A stretch of DNA of 49,011 nt from positions 1 through 49,011 of the forward strand of contig CALUQE010000016.1 in the NCBI GenBank assembly GCA_944322845.1, given 5' to 3'. The translations under genes and the position numbers were made by a program. Below are positions 17,911 through 26,275 of the stretch, one piece after another (the stretch's first letter is position 1; each line of letters begins with the position of its first letter). Source of the stretch: Candidatus Gastranaerophilales bacterium (GTDB lineage: Bacteria > Cyanobacteriota > Vampirovibrionia > Gastranaerophilales > Gastranaerophilaceae). The notes beneath the pieces were generated by a model. The model searched no databases, had not been told where the DNA came from, and saw nothing but the letters and a program-made list of their open reading frames with translations.

Positions 17911-18060
17911 ACTATTCTCCCTTAAAAAAATGATACCGCAGGCGGAAATAAATGTAAATAGGTGCTTATACATTAATAAAAAAATAATTCATCTATATAT
18001 ATGATAACGATTTCTTAACAAAACGTTACAATATTAATGACGTGATATTGGGAAAGAGGA

Positions 18061-18876
18061 ATGGAACAAGACATTTCTTACAATAAAATAAAGAGAGCCT
18101 CGAATGAAGAGTTGACAGAAATGTGGACTCGTTATTTTGCTGACCATGATAACAAAGAACTCAGAGATGCTCTTATACTTCAATACATTTACCTTACAAG
18201 GTATGTTGTGGGTCGTGTTAAAGTTGCCCTTCCGCCTACTTTTTCGTTTGAAGATATTGCAAGTTACGGCGTAGAGGGTTTAATTGATGCTGTAGAAAAA
18301 TTTACGCCAAAGATGGGTGCAAGATTTGAAACATATGCTCTTGTAAGAATCAGAGGTAATATTATTGACAAAATCCGCTCTCAGGACTTTCTCCCAAGAA
18401 GTGTCAGAAGAAAAATCAAAGATGTTAAAGAAGCACAGGAAGAATTAAAAAAACAATTCGGTCGTGCTGCTACAAATACAGAAGTTGCAAATTTTTTAGG
18501 TATAGAAAAGGAAAAAGTCGAACAGCTTTTATCCGATGATACAACTATTACATCAATATATGACAAGAAGGGTTCAACTGACGGAGATTTAGAAATCATT
18601 GATACAATTCAGGATTCACATAGTCTCAACCCTCATGAACAGTTAGAAGAAAAAGATGTAAAGAAAGAATTGGAGAACGCATTGAAAAGACTGCCGGAAA
18701 GAGAAAGAACAATTATGGTTCTTTATTACCACGAAAACATGACCCTTAAAGAAATCGGAGAAGCTATTAATGTTTCCGAATCACGTATATCACAGCTTCA
18801 TGCTCAGGCTATTATGAAACTTAAAAACCTGTTGAGCGAAAACAGATCAGAAAGATTAAAAAGAAGCATTATTTAA
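18061..18876 (+). CDS. FliA/WhiG-family sigma factor
   Basis: 271 residues with sigma-70 regions 2 (YLTRYVVGRVKVALPP through RIRGNIIDKIRSQDF), 3 (about 115-160) and 4 (LPERERTIMVLYYHENMTLKEIGEAINVSESRISQLHAQAIMKL, the -35-binding helix-turn-helix). The ALVRIRGNIIDKIR signature and the lack of region 1 place it in the FliA/WhiG alternative group, which controls motility genes in many bacteria and sporulation or other programmes in others. No flagellar gene is in the window, so its regulon is unknown. GAGG lies just before the start. A Fic gene follows after 16 bases. Confidence 0.92.
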   Translation: MEQDISYNKIKRASNEELTEMWTRYFADHDNKELRDALILQYIYLTRYVVGRVKVALPPTFSFEDIASYGVEGLIDAVEKFTPKMGARFETYALVRIRGNIIDKIRSQDFLPRSVRRKIKDVKEAQEELKKQFGRAATNTEVANFLGIEKEKVEQLLSDDTTITSIYDKKGSTDGDLEIIDTIQDSHSLNPHEQLEEKDVKKELENALKRLPERERTIMVLYYHENMTLKEIGEAINVSESRISQLHAQAIMKLKNLLSENRSERLKRSII

Positions 18877-18892
18877 AGTTTAAAGGATAGAA

Positions 18893-19507
18893 ATGGTTTT
18901 AGAAAACAAGCTTGGTATTGAAGATTCAACAGAACTTGCACGAGAAGAAGAAAAAATCAGCAAGAAAAAGGCTCTTGAATTGTTTGAATCAGGAGTTCTT
19001 GATTCATATCAAGCCGGAACCTTTAAAACACTGGCACAAATTCATAAATATTTGTTTGATGAAATTTATGATTTTGCAGGAGAAATAAGAAAAGTAAATA
19101 TTGCGAAAGGCAATTTTCGCTTTGCTCCTGTAATGTATCTCGAACAAGCGTTAGCGCATATTGATGCGATGCCGCAGTCAACTTATGAAGAAATAATTGC
19201 AAAATATGTGGAGATGAATGTTGCACACCCTTTTAGAGAAGGAAACGGACGCAGTACACGTATCTGGCTGGATTTGATTCTGAAAAAAGAATTATCTCAG
19301 GTTGTTGACTGGAGCAAGGTTGATAAAGAGGATTATTTGCTTGCAATGGAGCGGAGTCCGATTAAGGATGTCGAGATAAAGGAGCTTTTAAGACCGGCTC
19401 TCACTTCTGAAATAAATGACAGAGAAGTGTACATGAAAGGTCTTGATGCAAGCTATAATTATGAAGGATATTTTACCTATAAAACAAAGGATTTGGGGGA
19501 AAAATAA
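18893..19507 (+). CDS. Class III Fic protein (AMP-transferase) with C-terminal inhibitory motif
   Basis: 204 residues. The full Fic active-site motif HPFREGNGRSTR is at 112-123, with catalytic H112. The flap/target-docking region around NIAKGNFRFAP (69-79) is also recognisable. The C-terminal helix carries S187-x3-E191-G192, the (S/T)xxxE(G/N) motif whose Glu blocks productive ATP binding in class III Fic proteins such as NmFic; the YYEGY-like context matches. Fic enzymes AMPylate target hydroxyl side chains; bacterial targets of class III members include gyrase and topoisomerase IV, but this target is unknown. It is 16 bases after the sigma-factor gene and almost surely cotranscribed. No separate antitoxin is needed or seen. 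Confidence 0.92.
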   Translation: MVLENKLGIEDSTELAREEEKISKKKALELFESGVLDSYQAGTFKTLAQIHKYLFDEIYDFAGEIRKVNIAKGNFRFAPVMYLEQALAHIDAMPQSTYEEIIAKYVEMNVAHPFREGNGRSTRIWLDLILKKELSQVVDWSKVDKEDYLLAMERSPIKDVEIKELLRPALTSEINDREVYMKGLDASYNYEGYFTYKTKDLGEK

Positions 19508-19528
19508 AAAGAGTAAATGAAAGGTTTT

Positions 19529-20731
19529 TTATTCAATAAAATCCGCTAAAATTATGTTACTAATGAGCATTCCTTTAAGATTCAAAGTAAATCCTGCGGG
19601 AGTTTTTTCAATAAAGTCGGAATATTTTTCAAGAATGTTTCTGTACTTGTTTTCAAAGTCAATTCCGAACTTTTCTTTAATCTTATTTACATTTACCCCC
19701 TCCCGTTTTCTGAATCCCAGAAAAATTTCTTCCTCCAGCTTTTCATCTTCTGTAAGAGTTTTCCCGTATTGATGGGTAGATGGGGTTGCCATATATTTTT
19801 CAAGTTCAGAGTAATTATAAAATCTTACCCCGTCTGCATATCCGTGTGCGGCAGCGCCAAATCCGTAGTATTCATCATTATTCCAGTAATTTAAATTGTG
19901 CTTAGATTCATATCCTTTTTTAGCAAAATTACTTACTTCATACCTGTAGAATCCGTTCTGCTCAAGTATTTCATTTACCCCCTCGTACATATCAGCCTGA
20001 GTATCGTCATCGGGGAGCGGGCACACCCCTCTCCGGAAAGCGTCAGCGGAAGGCGGAGAGGGAGAATTTACAATTTGAGCCTCGGCGAAAATTTGTAAAT
20101 TCGGGAGAGGATAATCCGGTATTTTTAGTGCATTTAATTCTTTATCATATATTTTTCCCCAGTAAGAGCCTTCTTCAATTTTCAAGCCATAGGTTGAAAT
20201 ATGCTGTATTTCAAGCGACAGAAATTTATCTAAATCTTGCCTTAATTTTTCTATTGTCTGGGTCGGAAGCCCGTAAATTAAATCTACGCTTATATTCTCA
20301 AACCCCGCATTTTTTGCAAATTCAACCGTTCTTATAATATCCGAAGAATTATGCCTTCTCCCGATTAGTTTAAGGATATTGTCATCAAAAGTTTGTGAAC
20401 CGATACTCAAACGATTTACGCCCTGTTTTATGAGAGCTTGTAAATATTCCGGAGTGCAATCGTCCGGATTAACTTCTACTGTCAGTTCATATTCGTTTTG
20501 AAACTTGAATTTACTTATAACTTTTCCTAAAAGTTCCGCAGGAACAAGCGAAGGAGTTCCGCCTCCAAAATAAAGAGTTCTTAATTCTTCGCCTCTGTAG
20601 TTATCGGAAATGTCTTTTAATAGTGCATAGATATATCCCGTAACCATATCGGGCTTTGTATACGAAACAAAAGAACAGTATTTACATTTTGATTTACAAA
20701 ACGGAATATGTATATAAGCGCTTTTTGTCAT
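19529..20731 (-). CDS. hemW: HemW-family radical SAM protein with repeat-derived insertion
   Basis: 400 residues, some 20-30 longer than usual. The radical-SAM cluster motif C12-x3-C16-x2-C19 is present (FCKSKCKYC), then FGGGTPSLVP, VNPDDCTPEYL and GLPTQTIEKL. HemW is related to coproporphyrinogen dehydrogenase and is a heme chaperone or heme-handling protein in studied species. Residues about 208-236 (IVNSPSPPSADAFRRGVCPL) are encoded by a dispersed palindromic element and lie in a loop just before the conserved LPDDDTQADMYE. Two GVN tripeptides (251-253 and 345-347) are encoded by the ATTTACCCC motif. The frame is intact. It converges with the Fic gene. Confidence 0.93.
   Translation of the reverse strand: MTKSAYIHIPFCKSKCKYCSFVSYTKPDMVTGYIYALLKDISDNYRGEELRTLYFGGGTPSLVPAELLGKVISKFKFQNEYELTVEVNPDDCTPEYLQALIKQGVNRLSIGSQTFDDNILKLIGRRHNSSDIIRTVEFAKNAGFENISVDLIYGLPTQTIEKLRQDLDKFLSLEIQHISTYGLKIEEGSYWGKIYDKELNALKIPDYPLPNLQIFAEAQIVNSPSPPSADAFRRGVCPLPDDDTQADMYEGVNEILEQNGFYRYEVSNFAKKGYESKHNLNYWNNDEYYGFGAAAHGYADGVRFYNYSELEKYMATPSTHQYGKTLTEDEKLEEEIFLGFRKREGVNVNKIKEKFGIDFENKYRNILEKYSDFIEKTPAGFTLNLKGMLISNIILADFIE
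20026..20110. repeat. 85-bp palindromic element inside hemW
   Basis: Two nested hairpins: the arm pair CCCTCTCCG/CGGAGAGGG (20026-20062) and GAATTTACAA/TTGTAAATTC (about 20065-20102), closed by GGGAGAGG. The first 37 bases match the intergenic copy at 28807-28843 with two differences. Here the element is read in frame as part of hemW. It resembles in behaviour the Rickettsia palindromic elements that insert into genes while keeping the frame. Confidence 0.85.
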
Positions 20732-20836
20732 TCATAAATCTTAGCATAAATAAAACAAGAAATTTTGTATTGAAGGTATAAAGTCTCAGCTTGCGCACAC
20801 TTGCCCATCCTACTTTGCTTTAGAAAAAAGTATGTA

Positions 20837-21426
20837 TTATAAAAAAGTTTTTGTCAGGTGAAACTTGACCTACAAATTTTTAACAAGTTCTGCGCCGCGA
20901 GCGTGTTATGCGTTAGCATAACAACAGCGAGCATAAGAGTGCAGGCTCTGCCTGCAACAGCCATTCAATCCCACGCTCGTAAGAGCGTAGAAAACAATTG
21001 CGTTGTTTCTCTTTCTTTTGGTATCTTTTCTTTCTCTTTATTTTCGCAATAAAAGAGAAAGAAAAGTACAACTAAATTATCTCTTCATTTTTTCTTCTTT
21101 AAAAAACAAAAGAAGAAAAAACGAAGCAAAAAAGAAGAAAATTTGATTGTTTACAAAGCTCTTACGAGCATAAAATCAAATGGCTGCAGCGGGTAAACCC
21201 GCACATTGCCCCTCGCTAAAAGACGCTCGGGAGAGCCCCGCCGCTGCTACTATTAGAAAAATTTATGTTTATAAAAAAGTTTTTGTCAGGTAGAACCTGA
21301 CCTACAGATTTTTAATAAGCCTTCGTGTCACGAGCGTGTTATGCATCAGAACTGTAAGGTGCACTCACCAGCGCACCTATTCAATTATGCAAAAATTAGG
21401 TGTGCAAGTATGCGCACCCTACAATT
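20837..21426. repeat. Large composite palindromic repeat, copy A, in the ftsQ-hemW gap
   Basis: The 695-base gap between ftsQ and hemW has no credible gene. Direct repeats of about 50 bases (20837-20886 and 21267-21317), each with a GTCAGGT...ACCTGAC-like hairpin, flank a core of stem-loops: TTATGC-GTTA-GCATAA, GCAGGC-TCT-GCCTGC, GCTC-TTAC-GAGC, CGGGT-AA-ACCCG and long purine/pyrimidine arms of AAAGAAG type. The core matches copies at 30150-30510 and 48411-49011. The segment 21318-21426 continues with a repeat-like CACCCTAC tail. No transposase is present. Confidence 0.9.
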
Positions 21427-22275
21427 CTACTCATCCAGCTTGATATAATTTGTATCCCATCTGAGGTCAATGTATTTAACTTTTTTATTAAGCATTTTAA
21501 CCTGCGGAAGAAGCGACGGTATTCTGTGAATTTTATCAAAAGTCCCTGAATTAAAGCTTCCGAGTCTTATATTTACAGTAGGAATTTTTACGTAAACATC
21601 TTTCGGGTTTCTGTAATCAATATATTCGACTGTTTCGCCGGAATCCATTTCAACGGTTGCCGCAAGACGTTTGAAATTATTAACTTTCGTCTTATCCCAA
21701 TTCCTGTAATCGTCTCCGCTTCCGTAGGTAATAACTTTAACGGTTTTAAAATCCGGACTCAAAGGCATGTAATCCCTTCCGATAAGTTTTCCGTCGGAGG
21801 AGAAAAATGCAATCGGCTCAACTTCAATATCCGGTGAAATTGTAATTGCGGGAGTCCTTTCTATTATTATAATTTGGAGTCTTGCAGGAAACCAGAAACG
21901 CCTGATATACACATCTCTAACCGGTTCAAGCTGCATAATACTCTTTTTCAAATTATCTGTTTTTACAAGAAATATCGGTCTTGTATTGACCTGATTTCTC
22001 CTTAAAGCTGAAAGAATTTTTTGTGCGGGAACAATTCTGTTATTAACAATTTCAAGCGCAGGACTGTTCAGGCTGTCAAAAGCGTTTTTGTGCAGTCTCC
22101 ACTGTGGCATCTTTAGAATACCGACACCTAATGCAATTAAAAATATTATAATAAAGAGTTTCCAGAGCGAGCGCAGTTGATTAAGCCGCCTTTGCGACCT
22201 TCTGACCTGCCTTTGCATTCTTGCCTGCTGTAATCGGCGATTCTGATGATATCTCGGATGCTCCTCGTTTGACAT
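21427..22275 (-). CDS. ftsQ: Cell-division protein FtsQ (POTRA domain)
   Basis: 282 residues: a strongly basic Arg/Gln-rich cytoplasmic tail (1-38), one membrane helix (about 40-58), a POTRA domain (SPALEIVNNRIVPAQKILSAL through VRDVYIRRFWFPARLQIIIIERTP) and a C-terminal beta domain. FtsQ bridges early and late divisome proteins. Its position directly after murC-murB-ddl matches the conserved division/cell-wall cluster and supports the name even though sequence similarity in this family is weak. ftsA and ftsZ, often next, are not here; the cluster ends in repeat copy A. The start overlaps the ddl stop by one base. Confidence 0.88.
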   Translation of the reverse strand: MSNEEHPRYHQNRRLQQARMQRQVRRSQRRLNQLRSLWKLFIIIFLIALGVGILKMPQWRLHKNAFDSLNSPALEIVNNRIVPAQKILSALRRNQVNTRPIFLVKTDNLKKSIMQLEPVRDVYIRRFWFPARLQIIIIERTPAITISPDIEVEPIAFFSSDGKLIGRDYMPLSPDFKTVKVITYGSGDDYRNWDKTKVNNFKRLAATVEMDSGETVEYIDYRNPKDVYVKIPTVNIRLGSFNSGTFDKIHRIPSLLPQVKMLNKKVKYIDLRWDTNYIKLDE

Positions 22276-23216
22276 TATTTATTCAAGCCTACACTGTTTA
22301 ATATCATTAAAACTAAATTGTCATAATCAATTCCGCACGCTTTTGCCTGCGCAGGAAGATCACTTACGTCGGTCATTCCCGGATTAGTATTAATTTCCAG
22401 GAAGTAAGGTTTATCGTCTTTTATCATAAAATCAACTCTTGAAACACCTGAACAACCTGCAAGTTCGTGTGCTTTTACCGCAATTTTTTTGGTTAATTCG
22501 GTTGCTTCTTTTGATAAACCTGTTGCAGGTACGATAAATTCAGACAGCCCTTTTGTATATTTTGCATCTAAATCATACCATTCTGTTTTAGTTCTGATTT
22601 CAAGAATCTCCGTTGCAAAAGCTTTTCCGTCTTTTTCAAGCACGCCTACTGTTACAAAGAATCCGTCAATATATTCTTCGATTAAAACTTCATCGTTATA
22701 TTTACGTGCTTCTTTTACAGCATCATACAATTCGCCGTCGCAAATTACCTTGCTCATACCGTAGCTTGAGCCTTCAGAAACAGGCTTAACCATAAGAGGG
22801 TATTGAAGAGTATGCATAACCTTTTTGACAGGATCTTCGCCCGGAAGAAGGTAGACAGAGTTAATCAAAGGCACTTCGGAATTTTTAAGAATACGCTTGG
22901 TGTATTCTTTATTCATACAAATTGCGCTTGCCATAACTCCGCAGCCTGTATAAGGTATTTTTAAAATTTCTAAAACACCCTGAATACAGCCATCCTCACC
23001 GTACTTTCCGTGGAGAGTGTTATAAGCGTATTCAAAACCTTTTAAGTTCTCCATAATGTTCGGACTAACGTCAACAATTGCTGCGTTTTTGTAACCCAGT
23101 CTGTGAAGAGCTTCAAGTATATTTTTACCTGAACGCAGTGAAACTTCTCTTTCTGATGACATTCCGCCGCAAAGTACTGCTATTTTTGCGTTTTTGTCCT
23201 GTATAGTATATTGCAT
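22275..23216 (-). CDS. ddl: D-alanine-D-alanine ligase
   Basis: 313-residue ATP-grasp enzyme that joins two D-Ala for peptidoglycan stem peptides. Family motifs: LCGGMSSEREVSLRSG near the N-terminus, NTLHGKYGEDGCIQGVLE, KPVSEGSSYGMSKV (nucleotide-binding loop), VLIEEYIDG and GVSRVDFMIKDDKPYFLEINTNPGMTD (metal and D-Ala sites). Residues are full length. The start overlaps the murB end by 37 bases, and the stop overlaps the ftsQ start, so it is within one operon. Confidence 0.97.
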   Translation of the reverse strand: MQYTIQDKNAKIAVLCGGMSSEREVSLRSGKNILEALHRLGYKNAAIVDVSPNIMENLKGFEYAYNTLHGKYGEDGCIQGVLEILKIPYTGCGVMASAICMNKEYTKRILKNSEVPLINSVYLLPGEDPVKKVMHTLQYPLMVKPVSEGSSYGMSKVICDGELYDAVKEARKYNDEVLIEEYIDGFFVTVGVLEKDGKAFATEILEIRTKTEWYDLDAKYTKGLSEFIVPATGLSKEATELTKKIAVKAHELAGCSGVSRVDFMIKDDKPYFLEINTNPGMTDVSDLPAQAKACGIDYDNLVLMILNSVGLNK

Positions 23217-24094
23217 AATTCTTCCTCTTTTTTCGTTTTATCTCCGATAAATATTTGTTCCGGAGTTAATTCTATTGTATACATACTTTTTACCGCATTG
23301 TACATTTTGACCATAAGTTCAAGTACGTCTTCAGAAGTCGCATCTCCCTTATTTATAATAAAGTTTGCGTGTTTATCCCATACTTTTACCCTGTCTGCAT
23401 CAAAAGTTTTAGCGCCGGCCTTATCCAGAAGTCTTCCAGCCGAATCGTTTTCAGGATTTTTAAAAACGCTTCCCGCATTAGGGTTGGCAAGCGATGGCTG
23501 GATTGTTTTTCTGAAATTAAGGTTTCTGTCCATAAGTTCTTTAATTTCTTCCGGTTGTGCTTTTTTAAGTTCAAATTCTGCTGAGAGAACAATAAACCTT
23601 CCGCTGTCGAGTACAGAATGTCTGTAAGAAAATTCCATATCCTGTTTTTGCTTAAATACGATTTCCTTTGTTTCCCTATCATACAGACAGCAGGAAACCA
23701 GCACGTCTCCAATACACTGCCCGTGTGCTCCTGCGTTCATATAAACAGCACCGCCGATTGTCCCCGGAAGTCCGATTAAGAATTCCAGACCGCTCAAAGA
23801 AACTTCGCTGACTTTTTGCGCAAGCAAAGGATCTTTTACTCCGCAATCGGCGTAAACTCTTGTTCCTTTGATTTCGAAATTCTTCATGCCGGTTGTGATA
23901 ATGACATTTCCGCTAAAGCCGTTAGAAGAAAAAATTACATTAGAACAGCTTCCGAGAACTATGTAATTGTCCAGCTCTCTTAAGAGTCCCGTAAATTCCT
24001 CCAGAGTTTCAGGTAAGTATAATTTGCTTACTTTTCCGCCTATTTTGTATGTCGTAAGCGGTTTAATCTCAAAATTTTCTTTAACTTGCAACAC
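23180..24094 (-). CDS. murB: UDP-N-acetylenolpyruvoylglucosamine reductase MurB
   Basis: 304 residues, the short type II MurB form. It reduces enolpyruvyl-UDP-GlcNAc to UDP-MurNAc with FAD and NADPH. Visible motifs are TTYKIGGKVSKLYLPE (FAD-binding start), VLGSCSNVIFS, GLEFLIGLPGTIGGAVYMNAGAHG and FSYRHSVL, then NPNAGSVFKNPE with the catalytic Ser region, and DKAGAKTF. It overlaps murC by 14 bases and ddl by 37. It lies between them in the same operon. Confidence 0.97.
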   Translation of the reverse strand: MLQVKENFEIKPLTTYKIGGKVSKLYLPETLEEFTGLLRELDNYIVLGSCSNVIFSSNGFSGNVIITTGMKNFEIKGTRVYADCGVKDPLLAQKVSEVSLSGLEFLIGLPGTIGGAVYMNAGAHGQCIGDVLVSCCLYDRETKEIVFKQKQDMEFSYRHSVLDSGRFIVLSAEFELKKAQPEEIKELMDRNLNFRKTIQPSLANPNAGSVFKNPENDSAGRLLDKAGAKTFDADRVKVWDKHANFIINKGDATSEDVLELMVKMYNAVKSMYTIELTPEQIFIGDKTKKEEELCNILYRTKTQK

Positions 24095-25481
24095 AGCCTG
24101 CTTTCTCTAAGTTTTTGCCGAGAGCGGTAATCGTACCGGCTCCGAGCCCTATAACAACATTACCTTTTTTCAAAGAAGGCATTAATTTCTCCGCAACTTC
24201 TTCCATATTGCCGGAAATATATTCACTTCCTTCCAAATCTTCAGCAAAATTCTTTCCGTTGATTCCGTCAATCGGATCTTCTGATGCGGCATAGACATCT
24301 GTTACAATAACACGTCCGGCGTTATTGAACGCTGATTTAAAATCATTCCACAAAGATTGCAGCCTTGTGTACCTGTGCGGCTGAAAAACCGCCACAATAT
24401 TTTCTTTTCCGAATTTTGAGGCGGCAGCTTCAAGAGTTGCCTTGATTTCAGTTGGGTGATGAGCGTAATCATCGTAAACAGAGATTCCATTTATGTCGCA
24501 AACCTTCTGAAAGCGTCTTCCCATGCCGGTGAAGGGGTAAATATATTGAGTAACTTGAGCTAGATTTACCTTTGCGTCACTTTCCGCAAGAGAAGTTTCC
24601 CCCATAAGATTTACCCCCATAAGATTTACCCCCGCTTCATTTAATGCAGCAACAACTGCAAGAATATTATAAACATTGTGAATTCCTGCAAGCTGTGTCT
24701 TTAAAGTCACAAGGTGAGCGTCTTTGTGCAGAACTTCAATTGTTTCGGAATCAAGCTTTTTAGCAACATAATCGGCATTATTAAGCCCGAAAGTTATAAA
24801 ATCGCCGTTTAATTGCATTGTGCCGTCGTTATCGTTATTTATTAAAACTTTTTTCGCCTGTGAAACAGCCTGATTGAAAGTTTTTATTAAATCTGACATT
24901 CCGTTTTTGTAAAAATCAATATGATCTTCTTCAAGATTATTAATTACCAGAATATCAGGGTAATATTTAGTAATTGTTCCGTCACTTTCGTCCAGCTCTG
25001 CTATAAAATGCTTACCGCTTTTGTGCTGAGCGTTTGTGTTTAGTTCCGGAATAATTCCCCCGTCAACAAAAGAAGGGTCCAGACCTGCTTTTTCTAAAAC
25101 ATAAGAAGCAAGCCCGCTTGTCGTTGTTTTTCCGTGTGTTCCGGAAAATCCGATGAAGCATTTCCCGCTATCCTGCGCAGATTTCGCAATTTCTTCCAGC
25201 AAATCTGACCTGTGATAAACAGGAATCCCTAGTCTTTTTGCTTTTATTAATTCAGGGTTATCATCTCTGATTGCGCTGCTTTTTATTACAATATCGGTGT
25301 CATCAGGTAAATTATCTTCACTATGTCCTATATTTACCCCTGCACCTAATTCTCTTAACTTTGCTATATATTTAGAATCGGCAATGTCTGATCCGGTAAC
25401 CGTATGGCCGTCCTCCAGCAAATATTTTGCCAGACCGCTCATCCCTATTCCGCCGATTGCTATAAAATGATATTTACTCAC
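24081..25481 (-). CDS. murC: UDP-N-acetylmuramate-L-alanine ligase MurC with repeat-encoded loop
   Basis: 466 residues from a GTG start at 25481 with GAGAGG upstream. MurC adds L-Ala to UDP-MurNAc. The Rossmann start HFIAIGGIGMSGLAKYLL, the ATP loop GFSGTHGKTTTSGL and FTGMGRRFQ plus VYDDYAHHPTEIKATLEA are all conserved. Between the NEAG and FTGMGRRF conserved blocks the usual link is about 13 residues; here it is about 33 (roughly residues 283-316), encoded by direct GGGGGTAAATCTTAT repeats and further ATTTACCCC motifs on either strand. The frame is open and no catalytic residue is lost. It opens the murC-murB-ddl-ftsQ operon. Confidence 0.95.
   Translation of the reverse strand: MSKYHFIAIGGIGMSGLAKYLLEDGHTVTGSDIADSKYIAKLRELGAGVNIGHSEDNLPDDTDIVIKSSAIRDDNPELIKAKRLGIPVYHRSDLLEEIAKSAQDSGKCFIGFSGTHGKTTTSGLASYVLEKAGLDPSFVDGGIIPELNTNAQHKSGKHFIAELDESDGTITKYYPDILVINNLEEDHIDFYKNGMSDLIKTFNQAVSQAKKVLINNDNDGTMQLNGDFITFGLNNADYVAKKLDSETIEVLHKDAHLVTLKTQLAGIHNVYNILAVVAALNEAGVNLMGVNLMGETSLAESDAKVNLAQVTQYIYPFTGMGRRFQKVCDINGISVYDDYAHHPTEIKATLEAAASKFGKENIVAVFQPHRYTRLQSLWNDFKSAFNNAGRVIVTDVYAASEDPIDGINGKNFAEDLEGSEYISGNMEEVAEKLMPSLKKGNVVIGLGAGTITALGKNLEKAGCVAS
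24534..24632. repeat. ATTTACCCC-motif insertion inside murC
   Basis: Within 99 bases are two ATTTACCCC copies 15 bases apart (24609-24617 and 24624-24632) and one in the opposite orientation (24534-24542), plus a partial copy near 24571. Read in the murC frame they give GVNLMGVNLMG, KVNL and YIYPF. A further exact copy, in the N-terminal part of murC, is at 25332-25340. The segment matches the extra length of this murC relative to the family. Confidence 0.8.
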
Positions 25482-25612
25482 TTTAAACCTCTCAAATTTC
25501 AGTAATTATTATATTATAAAGAGTAGTAAATATACAACTTTATAATTGTAAAAACAGCAAAAAAAATTTTTTCTGAGTTTTTGTATTAAATGACACTATA
25601 CAGGAAGGCAAA

Positions 25613-26272
25613 ATGAATATTTCAGGAATAACCCCGTATTATAATTCAGTATCTAATAACAGGCGCCGGAATCTAAATTTTTGTGGCAATAAATTATATA
25701 CATTGAAGCAAATTGAAGAATTGTCTAAGACTTCCGAAGCCGATGTAGCAGACGGTTTAATGAAGCTTGTAAGTAAAATCAGGTTTATAAATAAAATTTT
25801 GGGGCAGGATTCAAAAACATTAAAACCTGTAACGACAAAAATAGCAGAGACTCCCGTTGATATAATGATGGATAAAACAGGAAAAGGAAAAACAAAAATA
25901 AATATTGTTGCTTATTCAGACGCTTCTACTTATGTTTCCCCCAAAGCAGGAATGTATGAAAGGGTTAATGAAGAATACATCTGGCCTCAAACGATGGATA
26001 TAATTTTAGATAATAAAGACGGCAGAATGATTAATGGTGAATTGGATACTAAATTAAATTCTCTGAGTTTTGTGCGTAACAGTAAAACCGGAAGAAGGAC
26101 TGCAGAAGGACGTTATTTCTTTTTAGTTCCAAATGTATATGAGTGTAAAGATATTAAAAATCGCAGAGACAATATGATCTGGTATAGCAAGACCTCAAAT
26201 ACAATAAGTCTTATTTTTCAAAAACTGTTTGCAGATTTATCTCTGGTAAAACCTAAAAATAAACTGGTTTAA
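25613..26272 (+). CDS. Unknown 219-residue protein with N-terminal F-x-G motif
   Basis: I do not recognise a family. The N-terminus MNISGITPYYNSVSNNRRRNLNFCGNK is Asn/Ser-rich and ends in N-F-C-G, a motif shared in form with the convergent neighbour. The rest is a mixed soluble sequence (TPVDIMMDKTGKGKTKINIVAYSDAS, PQTMDIILDNKDGRMINGEL) that may be beta-rich; there is no signal peptide or membrane helix. AGGAAGG lies upstream of the ATG. It ends 3 bases before the stop of the convergent gene. Function unknown. Confidence 0.85.
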   Translation: MNISGITPYYNSVSNNRRRNLNFCGNKLYTLKQIEELSKTSEADVADGLMKLVSKIRFINKILGQDSKTLKPVTTKIAETPVDIMMDKTGKGKTKINIVAYSDASTYVSPKAGMYERVNEEYIWPQTMDIILDNKDGRMINGELDTKLNSLSFVRNSKTGRRTAEGRYFFLVPNVYECKDIKNRRDNMIWYSKTSNTISLIFQKLFADLSLVKPKNKLV

Positions 26273-26275
26273 ATC

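Noticed and set aside
20858..21052. Open frame with similar product in repeat copies (also 30346-30537 and 48408-48701)
   Set aside because: The similar peptides arise because the DNA repeats are similar; the frames run through hairpins, have no consistent start or length, and are read in either orientation of the element.
20837..21317. Insertion sequence, because direct repeats flank copy A
   Set aside because: There is no transposase frame, and the 50-base flanks are too long and too diverged for a simple target duplication.
24081..25481. Frameshift or pseudogene in murC because of the odd linker
   Set aside because: The frame is continuous, and all conserved blocks on both sides are intact and in the right order.
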